A stretch of 64,000 bases of DNA from Cognatishimia sp. 1_MG-2023 (GTDB taxonomy: Bacteria > Pseudomonadota > Alphaproteobacteria > Rhodobacterales > Rhodobacteraceae): positions 208,915-272,914 of the forward strand of contig NZ_JAUORX010000005.1 of NCBI RefSeq assembly GCF_030548175.1, written 5' to 3'. The notes below the pieces were generated by a model, which did no database searches, was not told where the DNA came from, and saw nothing but the letters and a program-made list of their open reading frames with translations. Both the position numbers and the translations under genes were made by a program. Positions 45,094 to 55,696 of this stretch are shown piece after piece. How positions within the stretch are numbered: the stretch's first letter is position 1; each line of letters starts with the position of its first letter.

Positions 45094-46566
45094 ATGCCTG
45101 TCCTTTGGCTCGTGTTGATAATCCTAGCTGTGTCAACGGTTGGCTTCTTCCTAGGAAGAGCACGCGCGTTGTCTTCCGCTGGCGGAGACAGCCGCAATCT
45201 ACATTCCTTGCCGTCCTATTACGGAACGAATGTCGCCTTTTCCGTACTTGTCCCATCGCTCTTGGTTGTGGCCCTTTGGTCCTTGTTTCAACCAACACTG
45301 ATCGGAAACGCGGTTGAGTCCCTGATCCCACAAGAGACCATCGCCGAAGGCGCATCTCTTGATCTGGTGATGTCTGATGTGCGCCGTGTGGCAGATGGAC
45401 TTGGTGTTGCCATCAAACAGGGCGTTATCTCCGCAGAGCAGGTTGCGAATGATCGCATTGATCTTACAGACCTGCGCAGTCGCCTTGGCGAAGTGGGTGT
45501 TGCACTGGGGGCTGAAATTCAACCAGCCGTCTTGACCGCCGCCAACGCATATCGCGCAAAAACAGCGACAGGCAACTTGATCATGACAAGCATTGTGTTG
45601 CTTCTGGTCGTGACGGGTTTCGCACTATCCTATGGCAAAACTGACAAAGATTATCGAGCCCGCAATGTGGTAGAAAAGGGCATTCTTGTCCTGCTTATGG
45701 CGTCAGCCTCTATTGCGATCCTAACGACAATTGGCATCGTGCTGTCGATGGTGTTTGAAACAAAGAACTTCTTTGGCCTTCACAGCTGGACGGACTTCTT
45801 CTTCGGCTCAACCTGGGCACCAAACTTCCGCGGTGACTCAGAGCTGTCGATCCTGCCACTGCTATGGGGCACGCTCTATATCTCTCTCGTGGCTTTGATC
45901 GTTGCCGTTCCAGTTGGTCTATTCGCGGCGATTTACCTCGCCGAATACGCATCACGTTCGGTGCGCTCTTTCGCGAAACCACTTCTCGAAATTCTCGCTG
46001 GCATCCCAACAATCGTTTACGGTCTCTTTGCCCTCATCACCTTCGGCCCGTTCTTGCTAAAGATATTCGGGGACGGCGGGGCACTTGGTGTTGATTGGAT
46101 GTCTGATGCACGCGCCGTTGCCACAGCCGGCATCGTCATGGGTGTCATGTTGATCCCATTCGTCAGCTCGCTTTCTGACGACATCATCAACTCTGTTCCA
46201 CAATCCATGCGCGACGGCTCTTACGGTTTGGGCGCAACCAAATCCGAAACCATCAAACAAGTCGTCTTGCCAGCCGCGTTGCCGGGCATCGTCGGCGCAA
46301 TCTTGTTGGCCGCATCCCGCGCCATCGGCGAGACCATGATTGTGGTCATGGGGGCAGGGGCCATCGCTCGGCTTTCTGTCAATCCGCTCGATGCGTTAAC
46401 AACCATCACGACCCGTATTGTCAGCCAGCTTACCGGTGACGGAGACTTCTCGTCCCCTGAAACGCTCGTGGCCTTCGCTCTGGGTCTATCTCTCTTCGTC
46501 CTTACGCTGGGCTTGAATATTCTCGCCCTCTACATCGTACGCAAATACCGGGAGCAGTACGAATGA
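45094..46566 (+). CDS. pstC: Phosphate ABC transporter permease PstC
   Basis: PstC is one of two inner-membrane permeases of the phosphate importer. I start at ATG 45094 (MPVLWLVLIILAVS) with GGAG upstream. The frame start at 45022 would lie inside the terminator hairpin. The product has 490 residues against 319 in E. coli. The extra part is an N-terminal region: helices near residues 3-20 and 45-70, then a soluble stretch up to about 165, then further helices. The permease core carries the EAA-type loop SLSDDIINSVPQSMRDGSYGLGATKSETI. The stop overlaps pstA by 4 bp. Confidence 0.95.
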   Translation: MPVLWLVLIILAVSTVGFFLGRARALSSAGGDSRNLHSLPSYYGTNVAFSVLVPSLLVVALWSLFQPTLIGNAVESLIPQETIAEGASLDLVMSDVRRVADGLGVAIKQGVISAEQVANDRIDLTDLRSRLGEVGVALGAEIQPAVLTAANAYRAKTATGNLIMTSIVLLLVVTGFALSYGKTDKDYRARNVVEKGILVLLMASASIAILTTIGIVLSMVFETKNFFGLHSWTDFFFGSTWAPNFRGDSELSILPLLWGTLYISLVALIVAVPVGLFAAIYLAEYASRSVRSFAKPLLEILAGIPTIVYGLFALITFGPFLLKIFGDGGALGVDWMSDARAVATAGIVMGVMLIPFVSSLSDDIINSVPQSMRDGSYGLGATKSETIKQVVLPAALPGIVGAILLAASRAIGETMIVVMGAGAIARLSVNPLDALTTITTRIVSQLTGDGDFSSPETLVAFALGLSLFVLTLGLNILALYIVRKYREQYE

Positions 46567-47906
46567 CCGACGCATCCATCCCAAAATCCGCGCCCAAGAC
46601 CTCAATCCACGAGATCGACGCGCGTACCAAAAAGCGCAACGCTGCAGAGACCCGCTTCAAAGCTTACGGCATTGCAGCCATCGCCGCCGGTCTTATGATC
46701 TTGGCCGTTCTTTTGGTCACAATCATCGGCAACGGCCGCGGCGCATTCACGCAAACCTTTGTGACACTTGATGTTGAACTGCTGGAAAGCAAACTCGACA
46801 AAAAAGGCAATCGCAACTTGGACGACATCAAAAAGGTTTCAACCTTTGGCTATGCGCCTTTGATGAAAGAGGCCTTTACCAAAAAGATCGAAGAGATCGG
46901 TCTGGAAACATCGCTAAAGTCCAAGAAAATGGCAGGCATCCTGTCAAAATCCGCGGCCGCAGACCTACGTAACTTTGTGATCGCTGATGTCGAACAAATC
47001 GGTAAAACCGTGGAATTCACATTCCTCGCGAACAGCCGTGTTGATGGCTACCTAAAAGGCCGCGTCACCCGTGAAAGCATTGCCAACGATAAGAATATCT
47101 CAGTTGAGCAACTTGATTTCGTAGATGCGCTGCTTGAAGCAGGCGTGATCGAAAAGCGCTTTAACATCGACTTCATTATCGGTGCAGATGCCTCTGACCA
47201 ACGCCCCGAAGCTGCGGGCATCGGTGTCGCAATGGCCGGTTCGTTCTTTATGATGATGGTGGTTCTCGCCCTAGCGCTGCCAATCGGTGTGGCGGCATCT
47301 ATCTACCTTGAAGAATTCGCGCCAAAGAACTGGATCACTGACGTGATCGAGGTCAATATCTCAAACCTCGCAGCGGTGCCGTCCATCGTCTTTGGTATCT
47401 TGGGCCTCGCCGTGTTCATCAACTACATGCACCTGCCACAATCCGCACCTTTGGTCGGTGGCCTTGTGTTAACGCTGATGACATTGCCAACGATCATTAT
47501 CTCAACCCGCGCCTCGCTCAAGGCCGTGCCACCATCCATCCGCGACGCGGCACTGGGTCTGGGTGCCTCCAAGATGCAATCGGTCTTCCACCACGTGCTG
47601 CCCCTCGCAGCACCCGGCATCCTGACCGGCACCATCATCGGTCTTGCACAGGCACTTGGTGAAACAGCTCCGCTACTCTTGATCGGCATGATCGGCTTCA
47701 TTGCATCAAACGCACCATCCGGCATCACCGAAGGCCTCTTGTCGCCAAACTCGGCCATGCCTGCACAAATCTACGAATGGGCCAAACGCGCCGACCCTGC
47801 ATTCTATGAACGCGCTTGGGGCGGCATTATTATCCTGCTCGTTTTCCTCATCACAATGAACACAATCGCAGTCATCCTGCGCCGCCGCTTCGAACGCCGC
47901 TGGTAA
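46563..47906 (+). CDS. pstA: Phosphate ABC transporter permease PstA (long form, DUF3333-type N-terminus)
   Basis: PstA is the second permease. The protein has 447 residues against 296 in E. coli. The N-terminal 220 residues contain one membrane helix (about 35-58) and a large soluble, charged domain. This resembles the DUF3333 extension of alphaproteobacterial PstA. The permease core starts near residue 222 (GVAMAGSFFMMMVVLALALP). The coupling loop is SLKAVPPSIRDAALGLGASKMQ. Both permeases carry extra soluble regions facing the same side and may contact each other. The start overlaps pstC by 4 bp. Confidence 0.94.
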   Translation: MTDASIPKSAPKTSIHEIDARTKKRNAAETRFKAYGIAAIAAGLMILAVLLVTIIGNGRGAFTQTFVTLDVELLESKLDKKGNRNLDDIKKVSTFGYAPLMKEAFTKKIEEIGLETSLKSKKMAGILSKSAAADLRNFVIADVEQIGKTVEFTFLANSRVDGYLKGRVTRESIANDKNISVEQLDFVDALLEAGVIEKRFNIDFIIGADASDQRPEAAGIGVAMAGSFFMMMVVLALALPIGVAASIYLEEFAPKNWITDVIEVNISNLAAVPSIVFGILGLAVFINYMHLPQSAPLVGGLVLTLMTLPTIIISTRASLKAVPPSIRDAALGLGASKMQSVFHHVLPLAAPGILTGTIIGLAQALGETAPLLLIGMIGFIASNAPSGITEGLLSPNSAMPAQIYEWAKRADPAFYERAWGGIIILLVFLITMNTIAVILRRRFERRW

Positions 47907-47927
47907 TCTGGTAAAAGGTTGAAACCC

Positions 47928-48722
47928 ATGTATGACGCAACTCTGGAGAACGACGTGAGCCAGAAAGACATTAAGATCGCTGCGGACAACGTTCAGGTCC
48001 ACTACGGCGACACCCACGCGATCAAAGACGTCTCCGTCCAGATCCAAGACAAAACAGTCACCGCCTTCATCGGCCCATCTGGCTGCGGTAAGTCGACGTT
48101 CCTGCGGACATTGAACCGTATGAACGACACAATCGACATCTGCCGCGTGACAGGCCAAATCCTGCTAGATGGCGAAGACATCTACGACTCCAAAGTGGAC
48201 CCAGTTCAACTGCGCGCCAAAGTGGGCATGGTGTTCCAAAAGCCAAACCCATTCCCAAAGTCGATCTATGACAACATCGCCTACGGCCCACGCATCCACG
48301 GCCTTGCGAACTCCAAAGCGGATCTCGACGTGATCGTCGAAAAATCCCTGCGTCGTGGCGCGATTTGGAACGAGGTCAAAGACCGCCTGCACGAACCAGG
48401 CACAGGCCTATCCGGTGGTCAGCAACAGCGCCTGTGCATCGCACGCGCCGTTGCCACAGAACCAGAGGTGCTGCTGATGGACGAGCCGTGCTCAGCCCTT
48501 GACCCCATTGCGACCGCACAGGTCGAAGAGCTGATCGATGAGCTGCGCACCAACTACTCCGTTGTCATCGTGACCCACTCGATGCAGCAGGCCGCACGCG
48601 TCAGCCAGAAAACCGCATTCTTCCACCTTGGGAACCTCGTAGAATACGATGACACCTCCAAGATTTTCACCAACCCAACCGATGAGCGCACAGAAAGCTA
48701 CATCACAGGCCGGATCGGGTAA
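47928..48722 (+). CDS. pstB: Phosphate ABC transporter ATPase PstB
   Basis: PstB drives phosphate import. Walker A is GPSGCGKST, the Q-loop is [15 protein letters not shown], the signature is [14 protein letters not shown], and Walker B is [13 protein letters not shown]. The H-loop is [13 protein letters not shown] use ATG 47928 with AAAGG 9 bases upstream, giving 264 residues. The frame also allows TTG 47919. It follows pstA by 21 bp and precedes phoU by 11 bp. Confidence 0.97.
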   Translation: MYDATLENDVSQKDIKIAADNVQVHYGDTHAIKDVSVQIQDKTVTAFIGPSGCGKSTFLRTLNRMNDTIDICRVTGQILLDGEDIYDSKVDPVQLRAKVGMVFQKPNPFPKSIYDNIAYGPRIHGLANSKADLDVIVEKSLRRGAIWNEVKDRLHEPGTGLSGGQQQRLCIARAVATEPEVLLMDEPCSALDPIATAQVEELIDELRTNYSVVIVTHSMQQAARVSQKTAFFHLGNLVEYDDTSKIFTNPTDERTESYITGRIG

Positions 48723-48733
48723 GGACATTTATT

Positions 48734-49453
48734 ATGGTTGATTCTCATATTGTTACAGGCTTTGACCGCGACCTAGAAAGCGTGCAGGCACACATCATGA
48801 AAATGGGTGGTCTCGTCGAAGAAGCCATTCTAGAGGCGTCAAAAGCCCTGCGTGAACGTGACGAAGAACTCTCTGAAAAAGTGCGTCAGGCCGACAAAGC
48901 CATCGACGCCCTCGAAGAGGTGATCAACGAAGAAGCCTCTCGTATCATCGCCTTGCGCGCACCCACCGCCGTTGACCTACGCGTCATCCTGTCCGTGATG
49001 AAAATCGCGGGCAACTTGGAACGCATCGGCGACTACGCGAAAAACATGGCCAAGCGGAACACCGTTTTGGTTCAGATGACACCAGTCGAAGGCTCCCGCG
49101 CAGCGCTCGGCCGTATGGCCCGCGAAGTGCAGCTGATGCTCAAGGACGCGTTAGATGCATACATCCAACGCGATGTCGAACTGGCCTATGAAATCCTTGA
49201 ACGCGACCGCGACATTGATCAAATGTACAACGCCCTGTTCCGCGAATTTTTGACCTTCATGATGGAAGATCCGCGTCACATCACACCCTGTATGCACCTG
49301 CATTTCATTGCCAAAAACACAGAACGCATGGGCGACCACGTGACCGCCATCGCAGAACAGGTGATCTACCTCGTAACCGGCTCCATGCCAGACGATGCCC
49401 GCCCAAAAGGCGACACGACCTCACGCGATCCTGAAATGTCTGCTCCGCAGTAA
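48734..49453 (+). CDS. phoU: Phosphate signalling protein PhoU
   Basis: PhoU links the state of the Pst transporter to PhoR and represses the regulon when phosphate is plentiful. It consists of two three-helix PhoU repeats. The metal-binding-like motifs are RIGDYAKNMAKR in the first half and RMGDHVTAIAEQV in the second. Length is 239 residues. AAGGA precedes the ATG. Given that PhoR here has no membrane segment, PhoU may be the main bridge between transporter and kinase. Confidence 0.96.
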   Translation: MVDSHIVTGFDRDLESVQAHIMKMGGLVEEAILEASKALRERDEELSEKVRQADKAIDALEEVINEEASRIIALRAPTAVDLRVILSVMKIAGNLERIGDYAKNMAKRNTVLVQMTPVEGSRAALGRMAREVQLMLKDALDAYIQRDVELAYEILERDRDIDQMYNALFREFLTFMMEDPRHITPCMHLHFIAKNTERMGDHVTAIAEQVIYLVTGSMPDDARPKGDTTSRDPEMSAPQ

Positions 49454-49465
49454 GAGACGAAAACA

Positions 49466-50155
49466 ATGTCGACTGATCACCCCAAAGTTCTACTTGTCGA
49501 AGATGAACCCGCACAGCGCGAAGTGTTGTCCTACAACCTTCAAGCCGAAGGGTTCGACGTGGTCACAGCCGCTGACGGCGACGAGGCCATGTTGCTAGTG
49601 GACGAAGAAGTGCCTGACATCATCGTCCTTGATTGGATGCTGCCCGGCATTTCCGGTATCGAAATTTGCCGTCGTCTAAAATCCAAATCCCAAACCCGCG
49701 CAATCCCGGTTCTCATGCTGTCGGCCCGTTCCGAAGAAGTAGACCGTGTGCGCGGCTTGGAAACTGGTGCCGACGATTATGTCGTCAAACCTTATTCGGT
49801 TCTTGAATTGATGGCCCGCGTACGCGCCCAACTGCGCCGCGTGCGCCCAGCATCCGTTGGCCAACAGCTTGAATACGAAGACATCATGCTAGACGCAGAA
49901 ACCCACCGCGTGACACGCGGAAGCGAGCCATTGAAACTCGGCCCAACCGAGTTCCGCTTGCTATCCACATTCATGGAAAAACCAGGCCGCGTCTGGAGCC
50001 GTGAACAACTGCTAGATCGGGTCTGGGGCAGGGACATCTACGTCGACAGCCGCACGGTCGACGTTCACGTAGGCCGCCTCCGCAAAGCCCTCTGCGCCAA
50101 AGGAGGCCAAGACCCCCTCCGCACCGTCCGCGGCGCAGGCTACGCACTAGGTTAA
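49466..50155 (+). CDS. phoB: Phosphate regulon response regulator PhoB
   Basis: PhoB is the DNA-binding output of the PhoR/PhoB pair. The receiver domain (about residues 7-120) has the phospho-acceptor Asp56 in VLDWMLPG, the acidic pair in VEDEP, and the conserved Lys in VVKPYS. The C-terminal winged helix (about 130-229) has TEFRLLSTFMEKPGRVWSR and DSRTVDVHVGRLRKAL. It ends the seven-gene cluster and is followed by a terminator. Its predicted target is the Pho box at 43842-43869. Confidence 0.96.
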   Translation: MSTDHPKVLLVEDEPAQREVLSYNLQAEGFDVVTAADGDEAMLLVDEEVPDIIVLDWMLPGISGIEICRRLKSKSQTRAIPVLMLSARSEEVDRVRGLETGADDYVVKPYSVLELMARVRAQLRRVRPASVGQQLEYEDIMLDAETHRVTRGSEPLKLGPTEFRLLSTFMEKPGRVWSREQLLDRVWGRDIYVDSRTVDVHVGRLRKALCAKGGQDPLRTVRGAGYALG

Positions 50156-50172
50156 AGCCACAGATACCGTAG

Positions 50173-50195
50173 GCCGGGCTTTCAGCCCGGCTTTT
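50173..50195 (+). terminator. Intrinsic terminator of the pho cluster
   Basis: GCCGGGCT and AGCCCGGC form an 8-bp perfect stem with loop TTC, followed by TTTT. It lies 18 bp after the phoB stop. Confidence 0.85.
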
Positions 50196-50267
50196 CCCGT
50201 CGTGGATGTATCATTGACATAACTAAATTGTTATCTGATTAGTATTGTACGCAAAAAATAATTGGAC

Positions 50268-50600
50268 ATGACAGTGAAAAAATTTCTTGTTTTAGCGGCC
50301 TTAGTTGCCGCAGGTTGCGCACAACAACCAGATCGAATTTCCGCAGTTGATGTAGCTGGCGACCCATATAGAGGCTTCTCTTGCAGTCAACTCAAAGCAG
50401 AACACTTGAAAGTATCGCAAAACCTCGAAGCGGCTTCTGCTGATCAGAAAAAGGCAGCAAACGGTGATGTGCTCGGTGTATTCCTGCTTGGCCTCCCAGT
50501 TTCCAGCATGAGCGGTAACGACAAAGAAGCGACCATCGCAATTGCAAAGGGTCGCATCAACGAACTAGATCGCAAGATTTTGGCACGTAAGTGTAAGTAA
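50268..50600 (+). CDS. Small lipoprotein of unknown function
   Basis: The 110-residue product starts with a lipoprotein signal (MTVKKFLVLAALVAAGCAQQ) with the lipobox cysteine at Cys17. The mature part is helical and charged. It includes the segment GDVLGVFLLGLPVSSMSGND, which I recall from other short bacterial proteins of unknown role, and a C-terminal KGRINELDRKILARKC. Two further cysteines are present. The surrounding DNA is more AT-rich than its neighbours, and a perfect -35-like TTGACA lies at 50214-50219. No good ribosome site precedes the ATG. A TTG two codons upstream is the alternative start. Transfer into the region is possible but unproven. Confidence 0.75.
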   Translation: MTVKKFLVLAALVAAGCAQQPDRISAVDVAGDPYRGFSCSQLKAEHLKVSQNLEAASADQKKAANGDVLGVFLLGLPVSSMSGNDKEATIAIAKGRINELDRKILARKCK

Positions 50601-50616
50601 GCATTTTACTGCTTTA

Positions 50617-50641
50617 GACCTCGCCATAGGGCGGGGTCTTT
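50617..50641 (+). terminator. Intrinsic terminator of the lipoprotein gene
   Basis: GACCTCGCC and GGCGGGGTC pair with one wobble around ATAG, followed by TTT. It lies between the lipoprotein stop and the convergent tRNA gene. Confidence 0.75.
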
Positions 50642-50659
50642 CCATCAAAAACAGAAAAC

Positions 50660-50733
50660 TGGAGCGGGTAACGGGAATCGAACCCGTAACTAAAGCTTGG
50701 GAAGCTGCCGTGATACCTTTTCACCATACCCGC
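50660..50733 (-). tRNA. tRNA-Gly, anticodon CCC
   Basis: Read on the minus strand, the acceptor arms GCGGGTA and TACCCGC pair perfectly, with discriminator T and an encoded CCA end. The D stem is GTGA/TCAC and the T arm is ACGGG-TTCGATT-CCCGT. The anticodon loop TTCCCAA gives CCC, which reads GGG codons. The anticodon stem GCAGC/GCTTT contains a C-T mismatch and a G-T pair, so it is weak. Confidence 0.93.
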
Positions 50734-50816
50734 ACAAATTTCGATTACCTCGCCTAAACTGGATGCGCAAGCCCATCACAATCATAAACGGCGCAATGTC
50801 CTATATTGGTGGGCTA

Positions 50817-52859
50817 TCAACCCCGGCGCCGTCTGCGGCGACCAGAGCCACCACCACCTTCACCACCTGTGTTAAAGCTCACATTGGGTAGGGTGACAAT
50901 GCTTTCCAAAATCGGAAAAGGTTCTGCCGAATTCGGCATTGCTGAAGCATTCACAAAATGCTCTTGAAAGCGTGGCTCAACGGCGGTTTCGATCTTTTCG
51001 ATCTCACGCACGGTCTGCTCAATCTCGCGCCGCGCCTCTGTATTCAGCAACGCAATCCGCGCCCCAGTTCCGGCTGCGTTACCCGCACTTGTGACCTTAT
51101 CCAGCTCGCAATCAGGGATCATTCCCAAAACCATCGCGTGTTTGGCAGAGATATGCGCCCCAAAGGCACCGGCCAGCACCACACGATCCACAGTCGCCGC
51201 GCCAAATTTATCCATCAACAACCGCGCTCCGGAATACAGCGCGGCCTTCGCCATCTGAATCGCGCGAATATCTGGGTTGGTCACTGTAATCACCGGACCA
51301 TCATCCGCTGATCCATCCCACAGCATATAGGCATGGGTCCGTCCGTCCTGAATGCAACGCGCGGTGCCCGTTTGCTCCGCCGAGCCAATCAAGCCAGAGG
51401 CATCCAGAATGCCCGCCATCCGCATCTCGGCAATCACTTCAATGATCCCGCTACCGCAGATACCGCCAATGCCAGTGGTCGCAATCGCCTGATCAAATCC
51501 CGGCTCATCGGACCAAATGTCAGACCCAATAACGCGGAACCGGGGCTCCTTGGTCACCGGGTCAATCTCGACCCGTTCAATCGCTCCAGGGGCTGCACGT
51601 TGCCCCGAGCTAATCTGCGCCCCTTCAAAGGCTGGACCAGTAGGAGAAGAGCAGGCCAAGACCTTGGATGTATTACCTAAAAGGATTTCGGCATTGGTGC
51701 CCACATCAACAACCAAGACTAAGTCTTCGGATTTATTCGGAGCCTCAGACAGCGCCACAGCCGCCGCATCCGCACCCACATGTCCGGCAATGCAGGGCAA
51801 CAGATAAACCCGAGCCGATGGGTGAAGTTCAAGCTGCAAGTCTTTGGCATTCAACGACAAAGCATCACTTGTTGCCAAGGCAAAAGGGGCCTGTCCCAAT
51901 TCAAACGGATCAACTCCAAGAAACAGGTGATGCATCACTGGATTACAGACAAACACCGCATCCATGACCAAGGTCTTGTCAATCGACGCATCCGTCGTGA
52001 TCTGATCAAACAAGGCATTCATGCCTTCACGCACAGCCGCCGTCATCTCGGCCGCGCCACCTTTGTTCATCATGCCGTAACTTACGCGGCTCATCAGGTC
52101 TTCGCCAAACCGGATTTGCGGGTTCATGATCCCGCTAGAGGCGACAACCTCGCCAGTTTTCAAATCACACAGATGCGCGGCAATGGTGGTCGACCCCAAA
52201 TCAACGGCAAGACCATAGACGGTCCCATCATAGAAACCCGGCCACAGATGCATGATCCGAGGCGCCAGACCGTCATTGCCATCGTGCACGGCAACGGTGA
52301 CCTTCCAATCCCCTTTACGCAAAATGGGCTGCATACCCGGCAAAATAGAAAAATCGGCCTTAACGTCTGACAAGTCCCATTGATCCGCCAACGCGGCCTT
52401 CAACCGTTCCAAATCACCGGATGGCTTGTGCATGTCAGGCTCTTCGACCTCGACATAATACATCCGCACAGAGGGGTTCATCACAATGTCCCGCGCTTCC
52501 GCACGCTTACGCACAACTTGACGATGCACTTGGCTCTCTGGTGGAACGTCAATCACGACATCGCTTTGCACCGTCGCCTGACAGCCCAACCGGCGGCCTG
52601 CCTTCAGGCCACGTTTGTCCTGATATCGCTGCTCAACCGAATTCCATTCGCTCAACGCATTCTCCGACACGGTCACCCCGTGCTTTGGGAATTCACCGGC
52701 AGAAGGGGTGATCTGACATTTCGAACAAATGCCGCGTCCGCCACAGACGGAATCCAAATCTACGCCCAATTGTCTGGCCGCCGTTAAGATCGGCGTGCCA
52801 ACCGGGAAATTCCCTCGTTTGCCAGAGGGCGTAAAGATAACCAAAGGATCGCGGCTCAT
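50817..52859 (-). CDS. Corrinoid-protein reductive activator (RACo-type ASKHA ferredoxin)
   Basis: This family reactivates oxidised Co(II) corrinoid proteins of methyltransferase systems, using ATP and an iron-sulfur cluster. An N-terminal 2Fe-2S ferredoxin domain shows Cys39, Cys45, Cys48 and Cys93 (VCGGRGICSKC, LGCQATV). A linker and the large DUF4445/ASKHA ATPase domain follow, with YGLAVDLGSTTIAAHLCDL, VVDVGTNAEILLG and ATTGIGGICGSGIIE. The tail is Gly-rich and ends in a run of six Arg. Start at ATG 52859, with AGGTG upstream, gives 680 residues. No corrinoid protein or methyltransferase gene is nearby. In roseobacters such activators usually serve methylamine, betaine or methionine-type corrinoid enzymes encoded elsewhere. 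Confidence 0.9.
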   Translation of the reverse strand: MSRDPLVIFTPSGKRGNFPVGTPILTAARQLGVDLDSVCGGRGICSKCQITPSAGEFPKHGVTVSENALSEWNSVEQRYQDKRGLKAGRRLGCQATVQSDVVIDVPPESQVHRQVVRKRAEARDIVMNPSVRMYYVEVEEPDMHKPSGDLERLKAALADQWDLSDVKADFSILPGMQPILRKGDWKVTVAVHDGNDGLAPRIMHLWPGFYDGTVYGLAVDLGSTTIAAHLCDLKTGEVVASSGIMNPQIRFGEDLMSRVSYGMMNKGGAAEMTAAVREGMNALFDQITTDASIDKTLVMDAVFVCNPVMHHLFLGVDPFELGQAPFALATSDALSLNAKDLQLELHPSARVYLLPCIAGHVGADAAAVALSEAPNKSEDLVLVVDVGTNAEILLGNTSKVLACSSPTGPAFEGAQISSGQRAAPGAIERVEIDPVTKEPRFRVIGSDIWSDEPGFDQAIATTGIGGICGSGIIEVIAEMRMAGILDASGLIGSAEQTGTARCIQDGRTHAYMLWDGSADDGPVITVTNPDIRAIQMAKAALYSGARLLMDKFGAATVDRVVLAGAFGAHISAKHAMVLGMIPDCELDKVTSAGNAAGTGARIALLNTEARREIEQTVREIEKIETAVEPRFQEHFVNASAMPNSAEPFPILESIVTLPNVSFNTGGEGGGGSGRRRRRRG

Positions 52860-52911
52860 GTGAAGCACCTGTCATTCTGTCGTTATCGCGCGACAATAGG
52901 GGCTTTGTTGA

Positions 52912-54486
<1,575 letters not shown>

Positions 54487-55647
54487 ATGACACCTGCGGC
54501 GCGCGTTCAGACAGCTATTGAGCTGCTCGATAAAATCATTGAAGGCGCGCCAGCAGAACGCACCCTAACCAATTGGGCCCGCAGCTCTCGATTTGCGGGT
54601 TCCAAAGATCGCGCCGCCATCCGCGATCATGTCTTTGACGTATTACGCCAGAAAAACACCTGTGCCGCTCTAGGTAACGGGCAGGGCGGTCGTTCCCTGA
54701 TGATCGGCCTTTTACGCAAACAAGGCGTTGATCCCGCAGATTTATTCACCGGTCCACCCTATGCTGCAGACCCGCTAACGGATGATGAACAAACAGCAGG
54801 CGACGCAACTGATGTTGTCGATCAGGCCGACTGGCTTGTTCCGCATTTGACTGCGGCCTTGGGGGATGACTTTGCGCAAGTCGAACAGCTCATGCGCAAC
54901 CGTGCGCCGGTCATCGTGCGTGCAAACCTGCGCAAGAACGACTGCGCAACCGCCATCGAAGAGCTGAAAGAAGAAGCCATCATAGGCATTCCACACCCAG
55001 CCAGCGAAAGCGCCATTGAAATCACAGAAAACCCGCGCCGGATCAAAAACAGCGACTCCTACAAAGACGGCCTTGTCGAACTGCAAGACGCCGCCAGCCA
55101 AGCCGCAATTGAATTATTGCCACTGACTGACGACATGCGCGTTCTGGATTATTGCGCCGGTGGCGGTGGCAAACTGCTTGCTATGGCGGGCCGAAGCCAT
55201 GCTGAATTCTTCGCACATGACGCCATTGAAAGCCGCCTAAAGGACCTTACAGACCGCACCTATCGCGCTGGCATCAAAGCAAAAATTCTTAAGACCGCCG
55301 AAATTAGCGACGCAGCCCCATTTGACCTTATTTTCTGCGATGTCCCATGCTCTGGCAGCGGCACATGGCGACGCGATCCCGCCGCTAAATGGGCACTGAC
55401 CCAATCTGATCTGGACGAAGTTGTCGCCCTCCAACAAGACATCCTACAAGAAGCCGCAGCCCATGTGCGCCCGGGCGGCTATCTCGCTTATGCGACCTGT
55501 TCGTTTCTAAATCAGGAAAACGCAGAGCAAATTGATGCCTTCCTCGCGCAAAATAGCGGTTGGACCCAGCAATATCGCAAAAGCTGGACACCTTTGGATG
55601 GCTGCGATGGTTTCTTCACCGCATTGCTACAAGCGCCACTCGCCTAA
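54487..55647 (+). CDS. RsmB/NOP-family RNA cytosine-C5 methyltransferase
   Basis: This SAM-dependent enzyme forms m5C in rRNA or tRNA. It has an N-terminal NusB-like helical region and a Rossmann domain. The SAM motif is DYCAGGGGKLLAMAGR. The two catalytic cysteines lie in CDVPCSGSGTWRRDP and ATCSFLNQEN. Length is 386 residues. The ATG at 54487 directly abuts the guaB stop, so translation is probably coupled. It is close to the 16S C967 enzyme RsmB in layout, but the target base is not certain. Confidence 0.93.
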   Translation: MTPAARVQTAIELLDKIIEGAPAERTLTNWARSSRFAGSKDRAAIRDHVFDVLRQKNTCAALGNGQGGRSLMIGLLRKQGVDPADLFTGPPYAADPLTDDEQTAGDATDVVDQADWLVPHLTAALGDDFAQVEQLMRNRAPVIVRANLRKNDCATAIEELKEEAIIGIPHPASESAIEITENPRRIKNSDSYKDGLVELQDAASQAAIELLPLTDDMRVLDYCAGGGGKLLAMAGRSHAEFFAHDAIESRLKDLTDRTYRAGIKAKILKTAEISDAAPFDLIFCDVPCSGSGTWRRDPAAKWALTQSDLDEVVALQQDILQEAAAHVRPGGYLAYATCSFLNQENAEQIDAFLAQNSGWTQQYRKSWTPLDGCDGFFTALLQAPLA

Positions 55648-55696
55648 TTTTCGAAAATAGATTGTTGATTTTCAACCTAAAGGGGAATTATCCTCT

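Noticed and set aside
51780..52370. 196-codon antisense frame over the RACo gene
   Set aside because: The opposite strand has a complete, motif-rich protein. The antisense product is His/Arg-rich without domains.
52878..52895. TGTCG-N8-CGACA inverted repeat upstream of guaB
   Set aside because: Arms of five bases with a GC-rich centre are expected by chance. It does not match a purine regulator motif that I know.
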